Positions 38,408-47,135 are shown, numbered from the stretch's first letter. The stretch is DNA of 47,292 nt from DASQWC01 sp035640475 (GCA_035640475.1 DASQWC010000001.1:1-47292); one strand, 5' to 3'. A program made the numbers and translations. Notes: generated by a model not told the origin, from the sequence alone.

Positions 38408-41400
38408 GTCCGCGGGGGGATCCGGGGGGCGCAGCGCCCCCGGTCTGATGAGGACGGCGTCGGAAGCAATCAAGGCAGCTCTCCACGGCTACGAGCCGTC
38501 CGCCGAGCAATGGGCGGCGATCGAGGCGCCGCTCGAGCCGGTGGTCATCCGCGCGGGAGCCGGGTCGGGCAAGACGGCGGTGATGACCGCGCGCATCGTC
38601 CACCTCGTCGAAACGAATCAGGTGCGCCCGGCCGGCGTCCTCGGGCTCACGTTCACGAACAAGGCCGCGGGCGAGCTGGAGGAACGACTGTCCGAAGCGC
38701 TGGCCGCGATCCAGCCGCATCCGCACGAGCACCCGACCGTGATGACCTACCACGCGTTCGCCCAGAAGCTCGTCCGGGAGCACGGACCGCGCATCGGCGT
38801 CGATCCGGAGGCCGGACTGCTCTCCAACGCGCAGAAGTGGCAAATCCTCATGGGCATGATCGACGAGATCGAGATCCTGGACGACGTCGAGCTCCGCCAT
38901 CCGCTGTCGTTCATCCCGCAGACGCTCGATCTCGCCGATCAGTGCGCAACGCATCTCGTTACTCCTGACGAGCTCAGCGCCGAGTGCGAGTCGCTGCTCA
39001 CACAGAACCTCGCCGACGATTACGCGATCCAGGCGACGAAGAAACGGAAGGATTTCGCGAAGATCATCCGCCTGTACCTCGATCGCAAGCGCCAGCTGCG
39101 CCGCATCGACTACGGCGACCAGATCCGTCTCGCCGTGCAGGTGCTCACGACTCACCCCGATGTCGCGGCGGAGCTGCGCAACCGCTACCCGGTCGTCCTG
39201 CTCGACGAGTACCAGGACACGGACCCCGCACAGAAAGTCATGCTCCGCGAGCTTTGTCCGGAGGGTTCGGCCGTCACGGCCGTCGGCGACGCGCGCCAGG
39301 CCATCTATGCGTGGCGCGGCGCGTCGATGTTCAACCTGATCAACTTCCACCGGGAGTTCCCGCGCGCAGGCGGCCTCGACGCCCGGCAGGCAACGCTCTC
39401 TGAGAACTTCCGCTCCGGACGACGCATCGTCGAGCTTGCCAACCGCGTCATCCACTCGATCCCGGAGGAGCACCGGCCCGGCGACGAGCTCATGCCGGTC
39501 GCGTCCAAGGGGGAAGGTTGGGTCGGCGCCGCGGTCTTCGCCGACCAGGAGGCCGAGGCCGCGTACATCGCAACGGAGATCAACCGGCTCGCCGGCGCGG
39601 GGGGTCCGGGGGCCTCCCCCGGTACGACTGGTTACGAGTGGAAGGAGATGGCGATCCTTGTGCGCTCGCGCCGGTACCTCGACGCCGTTCTCGCCGCGCT
39701 CGATGAGCGGGACATCCCCTTCGAGATGCCCGATCTCGGCGGTCTGCTCAAGGTCCCGGCCGTGACCGACGTCGTCGCGTGGCTTCAGATCCTCGCGGAC
39801 CCCAAGGCGGCGACGAACCGCTGGGTTGCGCGTGTGCTCATGGGACCGCGCTTCCGCATTCACTACGGCGACCTCGCGCCGATCGCGAAGTGGGCGGCTG
39901 CTCGCAACTACGAGCTCAGCAGCGAAGCCCGCGAGCTGCTCGGCATCGAGGAGCCCGATCCCGGCGAGGTCGCCTTCTCGCTCATGGAAGCGCTGAGCCA
40001 CGCCGATGAGATCGACGGCGTTTCCGACGAAGCAAGGCTGCGGATCAAGGAGTTCCTCGCGCTCTATGAGGAGCTGCGCGCGTTCGTGCCGAACGGACTC
40101 GAACAGCTCGCTCAGGCCGTCGCCGATCGCAGCGGTGTCGCCGACGCGCTCGCGGCGTCGCCCTCGCGGTCGGCCCCCGCGATGCGCGAGAACCTCAACG
40201 GCTTCATCGGGATCGCATCGGAGTTCTCACCGCTCGAGGGCGACGCGAACCTGGCGACGTTCCTCGATTTCCTCGACGTGGCCGAGGAGTCGGAGGACCC
40301 GATTCCGCTCGCCGTCACGACGACGTCCAACTCGGTGAAGGTGCTGACGATCCACAAAGCGAAGGGGCTCGAGTTCGACGTCGTGTTCGTTCCGTACGTC
40401 GCCGCGTCGCAAGAATGGAGCCGGTACGACAAGGGCGTGAAGATGTATTCCGTCTTCCCGGACGTCCGGCTCTCGAATCCGCTCACCTCGACCAAACAGC
40501 TCCCGCCCGGCGTGCGCAAGGATCGCGACGATCTGCCGCAGTTCGTGCCGGGAAAGATGCGGGCGTTCCGCGACGCGCTCAAGCTCCGGGCCGAGCAGGA
40601 CGAGCGACGCCTCTTCTACGTCGGCGTCACGCGTGCGCGCAGCCGCCTCTACTGCACGGCCGCGCACTGGTACGCATCCGAGGAGACGGCCAAAGGTCCG
40701 TCTGTCTTCCTCGACGAGCTGCTCGACGAGTCCAACTCCGATCTGGTCGACGTGATCCCCGGCCACCTCGACGCGCCGGCCGAGGAGACGAACCCGGTCG
40801 TCGAATCGATGCGCGAGCGGCTCGTCTGGCCGCCGCCCGCCTTCGACGACCGCGCGCATCCGTGGATCGAGCGGCTCGACGCAATTCTGGACGGCAGGAA
40901 ATCCGCCGAAGATGTTCTGGCAAGCCAAGATGCGCGCGCCTTGTTCGCAGAGCACGTCACCGTGATCGAGGCGCTCGAGGCCGAGCGGGCCGAGGAGCCG
41001 CCGCTCCGCGAACGGCGTTCGCTGCCCGCCACATCGGCCGTCCGCATCGCGGAGGGCACATCGTCGCTCGACGACGTCCTGCACCCGCTCCCCCAGCGCC
41101 CGACAACCGCGCAGCGGTTGGGGACCGAAGTGCATGCGTGGATCGAGGAGCTCCATCGCGGTCTCGTCGGTCTGGCCGAGGAGGAAGCGCTGGACGACGC
41201 ATCGCTGCCGCCCGACCCGGAGACCGTCGAGCTGTTGAAGCGCAACTTCCTCGCGCAGGGCTACCACGAGCGCACGCCGTATCTCTTGGCCTCCGGCGAG
41301 CCGGCGACGGAGCTGCCCTTCACGCTCAAGATCGGCAACGATCTCGTCCGCGGACGCATCGACGCCGTGTACGCCCATCCGGACGGCACGATCGAGATCG

Positions 41401-41606
41401 TCGACTTCAAAACCGGCGGCGTTCCGGAGACCGGCTTCGGTCAGCTCGAGCTCTACGCCGAAGCGCTCAACGTGCTCGGCATCGTCACGGGAGAGGTCAA
41501 GCTGACGTACGCCTACCTGCGCACGGGAGCCGAGGAGTCCCGGCTGTACACGCCGCGGGGGCTTGGTTGGTTGCAGGGCGCATTTGCGCGCGAAAGCGGC
41601 GCGTAG
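38388..41606 (+). CDS. adnB: AdnB-like helicase-nuclease subunit
   Basis: 1072 residues. The UvrD motor is complete: Walker A AGAGSGKT (Lys62), the Q-motif region, LGLTFTNKAAGE, Walker B LLDEYQD (Asp273-Asp277), VGDARQAIYAWRGA, LSENFRSGRRI, VKVLTIHKAKGLEFDVVFVP, and FYVGVTRARSRLY. A RecB-like nuclease domain ends the protein with RGRIDAVY (Asp992) and VDFKTGG (Asp1006, Lys1008). ATG 38388 overlaps the adnA TGA; ATG 38448 is the alternative. The first 20 residues between them are encoded by a palindromic, GC-rich stretch, and a similar palindrome encodes GAGGPGASPGTTG at about residues 403-415, a linker not normally present. Confidence 0.92.
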   Translation: MSGAHRGSAGGSGGRSAPGLMRTASEAIKAALHGYEPSAEQWAAIEAPLEPVVIRAGAGSGKTAVMTARIVHLVETNQVRPAGVLGLTFTNKAAGELEERLSEALAAIQPHPHEHPTVMTYHAFAQKLVREHGPRIGVDPEAGLLSNAQKWQILMGMIDEIEILDDVELRHPLSFIPQTLDLADQCATHLVTPDELSAECESLLTQNLADDYAIQATKKRKDFAKIIRLYLDRKRQLRRIDYGDQIRLAVQVLTTHPDVAAELRNRYPVVLLDEYQDTDPAQKVMLRELCPEGSAVTAVGDARQAIYAWRGASMFNLINFHREFPRAGGLDARQATLSENFRSGRRIVELANRVIHSIPEEHRPGDELMPVASKGEGWVGAAVFADQEAEAAYIATEINRLAGAGGPGASPGTTGYEWKEMAILVRSRRYLDAVLAALDERDIPFEMPDLGGLLKVPAVTDVVAWLQILADPKAATNRWVARVLMGPRFRIHYGDLAPIAKWAAARNYELSSEARELLGIEEPDPGEVAFSLMEALSHADEIDGVSDEARLRIKEFLALYEELRAFVPNGLEQLAQAVADRSGVADALAASPSRSAPAMRENLNGFIGIASEFSPLEGDANLATFLDFLDVAEESEDPIPLAVTTTSNSVKVLTIHKAKGLEFDVVFVPYVAASQEWSRYDKGVKMYSVFPDVRLSNPLTSTKQLPPGVRKDRDDLPQFVPGKMRAFRDALKLRAEQDERRLFYVGVTRARSRLYCTAAHWYASEETAKGPSVFLDELLDESNSDLVDVIPGHLDAPAEETNPVVESMRERLVWPPPAFDDRAHPWIERLDAILDGRKSAEDVLASQDARALFAEHVTVIEALEAERAEEPPLRERRSLPATSAVRIAEGTSSLDDVLHPLPQRPTTAQRLGTEVHAWIEELHRGLVGLAEEEALDDASLPPDPETVELLKRNFLAQGYHERTPYLLASGEPATELPFTLKIGNDLVRGRIDAVYAHPDGTIEIVDFKTGGVPETGFGQLELYAEALNVLGIVTGEVKLTYAYLRTGAEESRLYTPRGLGWLQGAFARESGA
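38422..38443. repeat. REP-like GC palindrome, copy A
   Basis: Arms CCGGGGG and CCCCCGG around GCGCAGCG, preceded by CGCGGGGGGAT. It is similar to copy B at 39606-39622 and translated within the adnB N-terminus if ATG 38388 is used. Confidence 0.6.
39606..39622. repeat. REP-like GC palindrome, copy B, inside adnB
   Basis: CCGGGGG-CCT-CCCCCGG, preceded by GCGGGGGGT. It has the same arms and upstream flank as copy A. It keeps the adnB frame open and adds a Gly/Pro-rich linker between NRLAGA and YEWKEMAILVRSR. Confidence 0.6.
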
Positions 41607-41636
41607 ACAACACCCACCGGCTACGCTTTCTGTCCA

Positions 41637-42599
41637 ATGATTCGCTTCAAAGCGTGGTCGTCGTGGATCCTCGTGCCGCGTTCGATGCGGCGTGCGAGCG
41701 TCGTCGCAGCCTTGATCCTGTTCGCGTCGTCGGCGCTGCTCTACCAGACGAACATTCGCGGCGAACGGGCGCCGAAGTTCGGGCGCGGCGGCGCGTTCGC
41801 CGGCACGCTCACCAACCCGGGAATTGGCGACGACTTCGGCCTGTCGTCACCCGGGCCCACACCGATTGCGACCCGTTCGTCGGCGATCCTGTTCGCGCCC
41901 GGGACGCCGCGGCCCGGCATCGGCGGGCCGGGCGGCGGCTACCCGTTCCCGACGTTCGCCACGTACGTGTACGCGATCAAGGGATACGAGGAAGCGACTG
42001 CGTTCGGACGACGCGACTACCCCTCGGAGATGACGACGACCGTCCATCGCACGCAGCCGACCGATCCCAACGTGCCCAGGCTCCAGGACGACGAGGTCAT
42101 CTTCGATCTGTTCTTCTCGACTCAGCACGAAGAACGCGAGATCGTCTCGTTCCGCGACGATGCGATCGCGTTCACCTACGAGGCCGGGTCGGTGACGTTC
42201 GGCCCGGCCACGCAGACGAGCGAAGCCGTCTACGACCCGCCGATGCTCCAGATCCCGGTGCCGCTCGAGGAGAACGCGATCGAGACGGGGACGAGCGTTG
42301 CTCGGGACAGCGGCGGCAACGTCAGGCGAACCGAGGACTGGACTGTCGAGGTGCTCCGCCGCGAGCGGTTGAACGTCCTCGGCTCGACCGTGAACACGTG
42401 GGTCGTCAAGATCGACCGGCAGAGCCGTCCTGGCGGAGCCGAGCGCGTGACGCGTTCGAGGACGTACTGGTTCGATCCGGGCAGGAGCATCTGGGTGAAG
42501 TGGGAAGAGACCCTGAGCGGCGCACAGGACATCGGGCCGGGCGATTTCAGTTACCGGACGCAATTCACCGCGACGCTCAAACGTCTCGCGCCCGTCTAG
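41637..42599 (+). CDS. Membrane-anchored extracytoplasmic protein, unknown function
   Basis: 320 residues. One N-terminal helix (RRASVVAALILFASSALLY) acts as a signal-anchor. The rest is extracytoplasmic and beta-rich: a Gly/Pro-rich segment (PGTPRPGIGGPGGGYPFPTF) and later strands (TYVYAIKGYEEATAFGRRDY, DEVIFDLFFSTQHEEREIVSFRDDAIAFTYEAGSVTFGP, NTWVVKIDRQSR). I do not recognise the family. The start follows adnB by 30 nt; TACGCT (41622-41627) lies 9 nt before ATG. The tRNA-Cys gene follows 27 nt after the stop. Confidence 0.75.
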   Translation: MIRFKAWSSWILVPRSMRRASVVAALILFASSALLYQTNIRGERAPKFGRGGAFAGTLTNPGIGDDFGLSSPGPTPIATRSSAILFAPGTPRPGIGGPGGGYPFPTFATYVYAIKGYEEATAFGRRDYPSEMTTTVHRTQPTDPNVPRLQDDEVIFDLFFSTQHEEREIVSFRDDAIAFTYEAGSVTFGPATQTSEAVYDPPMLQIPVPLEENAIETGTSVARDSGGNVRRTEDWTVEVLRRERLNVLGSTVNTWVVKIDRQSRPGGAERVTRSRTYWFDPGRSIWVKWEETLSGAQDIGPGDFSYRTQFTATLKRLAPV

Positions 42600-42626
42600 C
42601 GCGTCCCTGAGTATCCTGACGGCTTC

Positions 42627-42697
42627 GGCGGCGTGGCCGAGTGGCTAGGCAGGGGACTGCAAATCCCCGTACCGTGGTTCGATTCCGCGCGCCGCCT
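42627..42697 (+). tRNA. tRNA-Cys (GCA anticodon)
   Basis: Complete cloverleaf: acceptor GGCGGCG (42627-42633) pairs with CGCCGCC (42690-42696), the discriminator is U, as bacterial tRNA-Cys requires, the anticodon arm is GGGGA-CTGCAAA-TCCCC with GCA, and the T arm is CGTGG-TTCGATT-CCGCG. CCA is not encoded. A -10-like TATCCT (42612-42617) precedes it. The sequence beyond its 3' end has a different composition, so it may be an island attachment site. Confidence 0.96.
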
Positions 42698-43087
42698 CTG
42701 CCTCTGACGTGCAGTTTTTGTGGGCGATGGATTCCCCGATCGGCTCCAAATGGGCCCTATGCGTCGCATGTGCGTCACGCGTTTGTGTCGTGCCGAAACG
42801 TATCTGAGCGTCCGTTCGGTCCTACTCATCCGGTCGACTAGGGCCAACCAGTGTGTACTACATGAAATTTCGGGAACCCGTTGAGCGTCAGCGCGAACAA
42901 TCTTTGTCAGCTCGGCGCTGGAGGGGCGCAAGTATTCCGGTCACTCTCCGAAACACTCGAGCAGCATCTCCAGTCGTACGGATCAGGCCATAACCTCAGG
43001 ACACATCGGTCGTTGAAGAATCGAGAGGCTCCCCAGCCTGTTTGCTCGATACATAGACCCAAACCCCACAACCAGAGAGGAGTTCTG
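42698..43087. other. Gene-poor junction after tRNA-Cys
   Basis: 390 nt with no gene I can support. It starts with CTG-acgtg-CAG followed by TTTTT, a weak terminator for the tRNA. Composition is already more A/T-rich than upstream. No copy of the tRNA 3' end was found elsewhere in the window. Confidence 0.5.
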
Positions 43088-44377
43088 GTGAAGCGAATCC
43101 GTGCGTGTTTCATCCCGGTCCTCGTTGTCGTGGCCTTCGTAGCCCCGGCCGCTGCGCAATCAAGTTCTGCTGACGAGCGCGGACGCGAGGTGTCGCCAGG
43201 AGGCACTGATGCTGCCTTCAGGGACGTAGGGAGAAGTCTCACTGGATTCGGTGGCGCATACATCGACTCGGATGGCACGCCTTACGTTTGGCTCACTAAC
43301 CCTTCGGAGTCTGAGCTCCTTCGCGCGCGGTCGGCTCTAGCTCAGCGGCTGGGACCTGAGTTCTCGCGAGACGGTTATAGAGCTCGTAAGGCACAGTACA
43401 CATTCGATCAGCTAAGTGACTGGCACGGCCGCGCCGCCGAAGCCTTGGCTCGCGTCGAAGGCGCGGTTCTCACGGATATCAATGATCGCACTAATCATCT
43501 CACCGTCGGCGTCGAGAATCGAGAGGAATCTAAGGAAGCAGTGTCCGCAGAGCTCCGACGACAGGGCATTCCTGAGCAAGCTGTTGAGATCGAAGAGATG
43601 TCGCCCTTCACATTCGCCTCCAGTGTCAGGGACAGTCATCGGCCGATGGTTGGCGGCCTCCAAATCGCCTTTCAGGCTGCGATCGGGATCATCATCTCCA
43701 ACCAATGCACCCTCGGCGTTATCGGAGTAAGGGACGGCGTGAGCGGATTCGTAACTGCATCTCACTGCTCGCGCAATCAAGGTGAAGTTGACAACGGACG
43801 CTACTGGCAGCCTACGCGGCCAATTTTCGATACAGGCCAGGTGGGCACCGAAACCGTTGATCCGCCGTACGATGTGGTCTCTTTCAATGGAGCTCCTTGC
43901 CCCTCAGGTCGAGAGTGCCGATTGGCTGATGCGAATTTTGTCGCAAAGCACGCTGATGTGACGGTCTCGAAAGGAAATATCGCTCGCCCCGCACTGAACT
44001 CGACAAACTGGGACGGGACAAGCACCTTTAGAATCACGAGCGAGACCAACCCGACCAGCGGCACGGTGACGAAGGTTGGCTACGAAACTGGCCGCACTGC
44101 TGGTTCGATCGACAGGACCTGTGTCACCATCTTGTCAGGGAGTTCCGACAAGGCATTCTTCTGCCAGAACATCGCTAACGCTGGCGTCGATCTAGGAGAC
44201 AGTGGCTCGCCGGTCTTCAAGATCACGAATGCGCCGAGTACAAACGACGTTTCGCTGGTCGGGATCCTGTGGGGCAAAAACCAAGCTGGGACCCAGTTCA
44301 CGTACAGCCAATGGGATCTTGTCCAGGCTGATCTCGCCGGAACGCTGACGACGTGCGCATCAGGTTTCTCTTGCTGA
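43088..44377 (+). CDS. Secreted S1-type (chymotrypsin-like) serine protease with propeptide
   Basis: 429 residues. A signal peptide ends near AAA (residues 1-23). A propeptide of about 150 residues follows (FGGAYIDSDGTPYVWLT, then KAQYTFDQLSDWHGRAAEALARVEG and TDINDRTNHLTVGV). The protease domain begins near residue 185 with GGLQIAF and has the triad His226 (ASHC), Asp262 (YDVV) and Ser372 (GDSGSP). Cys207/Cys227, Cys271/Cys277 and Cys345/Cys359 could form disulfides. GTG 43088 has GAGAGGAG upstream and begins a good signal peptide, so the in-frame extension to 42881 is rejected. Codon use is visibly less GC-biased than upstream genes. Next to it lies a homologue of its propeptide. Confidence 0.88.
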   Translation: MKRIRACFIPVLVVVAFVAPAAAQSSSADERGREVSPGGTDAAFRDVGRSLTGFGGAYIDSDGTPYVWLTNPSESELLRARSALAQRLGPEFSRDGYRARKAQYTFDQLSDWHGRAAEALARVEGAVLTDINDRTNHLTVGVENREESKEAVSAELRRQGIPEQAVEIEEMSPFTFASSVRDSHRPMVGGLQIAFQAAIGIIISNQCTLGVIGVRDGVSGFVTASHCSRNQGEVDNGRYWQPTRPIFDTGQVGTETVDPPYDVVSFNGAPCPSGRECRLADANFVAKHADVTVSKGNIARPALNSTNWDGTSTFRITSETNPTSGTVTKVGYETGRTAGSIDRTCVTILSGSSDKAFFCQNIANAGVDLGDSGSPVFKITNAPSTNDVSLVGILWGKNQAGTQFTYSQWDLVQADLAGTLTTCASGFSC

Positions 44378-44420
44378 TAACCGTGTGATTGCTCAAACAA
44401 GTCTCAGCCAACAGCAAGGG

Positions 44421-44426
44421 TAGAAT
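44421..44426 (+). promoter_or_regulatory. Possible -10 box for leaderless start at GTG 44434
   Basis: TAGAAT ends 7 nt before GTG 44434. It overlaps ATG 44425, so it decides between the two possible starts of the following gene. Confidence 0.4.
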
Positions 44427-45069
44427 GGCCGGCGTGCGGATCCGCGGATCGCTTGCCCTTGTGAGTTTCCTTCTCGGAGGCCTGCTCGCCACAATTGCAT
44501 GCGCTTTAGCCTTGCCATCGTCGGCCCAGGAAGGAGATGCGCGGTTTCTCGAAGTCACACGTAGAGTGCCGCAGTTTGGGGGTGCTTACGTCGAGGGGGA
44601 GTCACTCCATCTCTGGCTCACGAGGCCCAGTCAGGAGCTGCAGGAGAAGGCGGTAGCAGCTCTACTCGAGGCCGTTGGAAGCGAGTTCGAGACCGACGAG
44701 ATTGTTCTCCTAAAGGCGGACTACTCATTCAAGCAGCTATACCGTTGGCATCAGGCCGCGACGAACGTACTTTCGATCGATGGCGTTGTGTTCACGGATT
44801 TGAACGAGCGAAAAAACCGAATAGACGTGGGCACGCAAGACCCTGAGCGCCATCGCTCCGCCATCGAAGCGGAGCTGTCCAAGTCCGGCGTGCCGCTGAA
44901 AGTCGTAAGGATTGTTAGGGCTGATCCAATGCGCCCAGCGCCGCAACCTTGGTTGAACGACGCCGCACTCCTCCTCATCGTGTTTGCGGTTGTCCTGCTA
45001 ATTGGAGCTGGGTCGCTCCTGCGAGCATCGCTACGGCGACACAGAGGACAATCGGGCGCGTTTCCCTGA
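44425..45069 (+). CDS. Membrane-anchored homologue of the protease propeptide
   Basis: 214 residues with no protease domain. It has an N-terminal signal or helix (LALVSFLLGGLLATIACALALPSSAQ), then a domain clearly related to the propeptide of the preceding protease: FGGAYVEGESLHLWLTRPS against FGGAYIDSDGTPYVWLTNPS, KADYSFKQLYRWHQAA against KAQYTFDQLSDWHGRA, and VFTDLNERKNRIDVG against VLTDINDRTNHLTVG. A C-terminal helix (AALLLIVFAVVLLIGAGSLL) and a basic tail anchor it. It may inhibit or help fold the protease at the membrane. The start is uncertain: ATG 44425 or GTG 44434. It lies 47 nt after the protease stop. Confidence 0.75.
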   Translation: MAGVRIRGSLALVSFLLGGLLATIACALALPSSAQEGDARFLEVTRRVPQFGGAYVEGESLHLWLTRPSQELQEKAVAALLEAVGSEFETDEIVLLKADYSFKQLYRWHQAATNVLSIDGVVFTDLNERKNRIDVGTQDPERHRSAIEAELSKSGVPLKVVRIVRADPMRPAPQPWLNDAALLLIVFAVVLLIGAGSLLRASLRRHRGQSGAFP

Positions 45070-45099
45070 TCAACCAGGGGCCACGAGTCTCATTGGTTA

Positions 45100-45230
45100 T
45101 CAAGCTGCGCCCAACGAGGACCGCGACTTCGCGACCCATCGATGGCAACACGTGCCCGTAAAGGTCGAGCGTGATGGCAATCTCGTGACCGAGCAGCTCC
45201 TGCACGACCTTCGGGTTCACGCCCGACTCG
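45100..45230 (-). pseudogene. Tyrosine recombinase C-terminal fragment
   Basis: About 43 codons match the end of phage-type integrases: GVNPKVVQELLGHEIAITLDLYGHVLPSMG, with the box II LGH and the nucleophile Tyr in TLDLYGH. One residue of the usual LGHSSI is missing. The catalytic Arg and upstream domain are absent and the flanking frame is unrelated. This is a remnant of the enzyme that would have mobilised an island at the nearby tRNA-Cys. Confidence 0.75.
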
Positions 45231-45234
45231 GAGG

Positions 45235-45680
45235 ACCGCAGACGGCTGGTAAGAGACGTCCACGGGGAACTTCTCTCCATCTACGTAGACGCGAAACTCT
45301 TCAATCGAGTTGGGTCGGCCGGTAGCGAGCGTCACCAGGTCCTGAAGCGGCGCCACGACTTGCCCAATTAGCTCTTGCAGCGCCGTAGCTGAGTCGCGCC
45401 ACACGCACAGGCGCGCTCGCTCGACGGGGCGAGGATCTCTTGTGACGCCGCCACTCGAGAGCGCAATGCTCGGTGCGACTTCTCCTGCGGCCGCGGCTGC
45501 TCGTGGCGGGCTCGGTGGTTTCGTGTACTTGAGCGTGTGGGTCTGAAGGTCCTACTTCTCGGAGACTGTGAGTTGCATCTCCCAACCAGAGGTCGGAAAC
45601 CAGTCCTGGAGGTACGTGAGATCGATGTCCATTCCGTTGAACCCTTCAGCATCTGGAGAATCAAGATGCACGCCTAATTA
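45235..45680 (-). pseudogene. Fragment of a protein resembling the ApeA N-terminal domain
   Basis: One frame reads GMDIDLTYLQDWFPTSGWEM, then an internal TAG, then QTHTLKYTKPPSPPRAAA and WRDSATALQELIGQVVAPLQDLVTLATGRPNSIEEFRV. The block PLQDLVTLATGRPNS resembles, as I recall, the N-terminal domain of ApeA-like proteins, some of which are HEPN-linked phage defence proteins. A TAA closes the frame upstream, an internal stop interrupts it, and it runs into the integrase fragment. It is a decayed gene, and the family call is moderate. Confidence 0.5.
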
Positions 45681-46055
45681 GGACTTGATGAGCGCGGAAT
45701 GAAGGGTTGCCCCGATAATCCCTTTTCGCATCAGATCTACTCCTTTGATGTAAGCGTTCCAGCTGACTAACGCCGCTCCAAGATAGCCCCCAAGAAAGGG
45801 ATTGACGTCCCGTGGCGATCCGCAGAGCCGTTAGGCCCCCTGACCAGCGGGTAAGTTTGGCAACTGCATGCGCCCAGCCCTGACATAGACCGGGAGTTTT
45901 GAGCCGCACGCCGGAGACAACGCGAATCCCTCTATTCGAGGCACGAAAGTCACCATTACGTCCGCGTTGCAGATTCTGACTCCTAGCTGCCCTTCTGCTA
46001 ACTGTCACTTACGGCACCAAAGCGGTATGACGGTGTAGCTCTTCGCTTCGGAGAA
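45681..46055. other. Gene-free stretch in the island
   Basis: About 375 nt with no supported gene. A 17-codon minus-strand reading frame (starting MRKGIIGATLH) has a GGAG-like site ahead of it near 45735 but no other support. Confidence 0.4.
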
Positions 46056-46532
46056 TCAGCCAGCAGCACTCTTCGCGAACGTTGGCAAGGTCGCAACAAC
46101 CCGGAGTGGCTCGACGAGCGGTGTTCCCATTCGGACCGGAATCAGCCCGATGACAAGTCGCATGTGAGCCGGACCGGCACCCAGGATCCTTCGTACCCTT
46201 CGGGGAATACGGATGAGAAAGGAGCCGGGTCGATCAACGGGAAAGGGACTGAGCTTAGCAATTTCAACGAGTTGGCGTCCGCCTTCCTCGAGCGCCTCAA
46301 GCGCGAGCGATAGCACAAATCCTTGACGAGACACGTTTGTGATCGCGACGATCTGAATCCTGACAAACTCGGGTTCGAAGCCAGTGCCCATGATCGAGAA
46401 TTGACGCGTTGGCTTCGATGCCGTCAGCAATACCTGCTCTTCGCGCGTGTCGGCAGCCAATGGACTCTCACGCTGGCACGACGAGGTGACGATCATTGAC
46501 GCTACCAGCAGACACGTGAGGATCCACCCCAC
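46056..46532 (-). CDS. Predicted lipoprotein of the tyrosinase operon
   Basis: 158 residues. The N-terminal helix LTCLLVASMIVTSSC ends in a lipobox-like TSSC, so a lipid-anchored exported protein is likely. The rest is a beta-rich domain (VRIQIVAITNVSRQGFVLSLALEALEEGGRQLVEIAKLSPF, RLVIGLIPVRMGTPLVEPLRVVATL), possibly Ig-like. I do not recognise a family. GTG 46532 is 7 nt after the preceding gene's stop, so it is third in the operon. Confidence 0.72.
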   Translation of the reverse strand: MGWILTCLLVASMIVTSSCQRESPLAADTREEQVLLTASKPTRQFSIMGTGFEPEFVRIQIVAITNVSRQGFVLSLALEALEEGGRQLVEIAKLSPFPVDRPGSFLIRIPRRVRRILGAGPAHMRLVIGLIPVRMGTPLVEPLRVVATLPTFAKSAAG

Positions 46533-46539
46533 GCTTCGG

Positions 46540-47133
46540 CTATTGCTTGACCGTCGATTGAACGATGTTCAACTCAATGTTATCCAAGGTCATCGTGCGC
46601 GCCTGGGGCCTTCGGTCTGAGAACGGCACCAGCACAACCGTGACTGTGAGCTCGGTGTCGGGGTTCTCTGGCTTGCGGAGTGCAGGGGTAACATTCTGTT
46701 CGTAACGAAGCGGTTGCCCTCCAGGCACGGGACAGAAGAGGATGCCTTCCTTCGCCTCCATCTCCCGCTCTTCATGACAAAAGAAGGCAAATCCTCCCGC
46801 GAACGCGGGCTCTGTCGCCGGCGTCTTCTCGTTCGCGTCGGGACTGTTGACGAAGAGGTGTCCATAGAAGGCGTCTCCGCGGGCTAGGTCGACGACGTCG
46901 AATGCCAACGTCACGCGGCGCTGCGCATCGTCTCCCACCTCAGCCGTGAGTTTTGCTGCGGACACATTGAAGGTAACTGTTGCCGGCTGACCGAGGGCAG
47001 CCGTCGCCGAGTCTCGAGCGGGGAACCTGGCTACGCGTTCCACCGACGTAGCAGCCCCTGACTTGAGGAATTCCTCGCGCTCGTTGGCTTCTTCCTCCGT
47101 CTTGGGTTCGCGAGTTTCCTGTGTCGTCGCCAT
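46540..47133 (-). CDS. Tyrosinase-associated C-terminal-type domain protein
   Basis: 197 residues. VTLAFDVVDLARGDAFYGHLFVNSPDANEKTPATEPAFAGGFAFFCHE and LTVTVVLVPFSDRRPQARTMTLDNIEL resemble the C-terminal beta domain of polyphenol oxidases (PPO1_KFDV or the bacterial DUF7868 type), which normally caps a tyrosinase in the same chain. Here it is a separate gene, 2 nt after the tyrosinase stop, preceded by AGGGG. ATG 47133 is preferred over TTG 47139. It may serve as a caddie or cap for the neighbouring tyrosinase. Confidence 0.7.
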   Translation of the reverse strand: MATTQETREPKTEEEANEREEFLKSGAATSVERVARFPARDSATAALGQPATVTFNVSAAKLTAEVGDDAQRRVTLAFDVVDLARGDAFYGHLFVNSPDANEKTPATEPAFAGGFAFFCHEEREMEAKEGILFCPVPGGQPLRYEQNVTPALRKPENPDTELTVTVVLVPFSDRRPQARTMTLDNIELNIVQSTVKQ

Positions 47134-47135
47134 GC

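Noticed and set aside
38169..40001. Minus-strand frame of 610 codons across the adnA-adnB junction
   Set aside because: It lies antisense to two conserved genes and has no recognisable domain.
45690..45745. 17-codon minus-strand frame MRKGIIGATLH... with a GGAG site
   Set aside because: Too short and with no supporting context in a decayed region.
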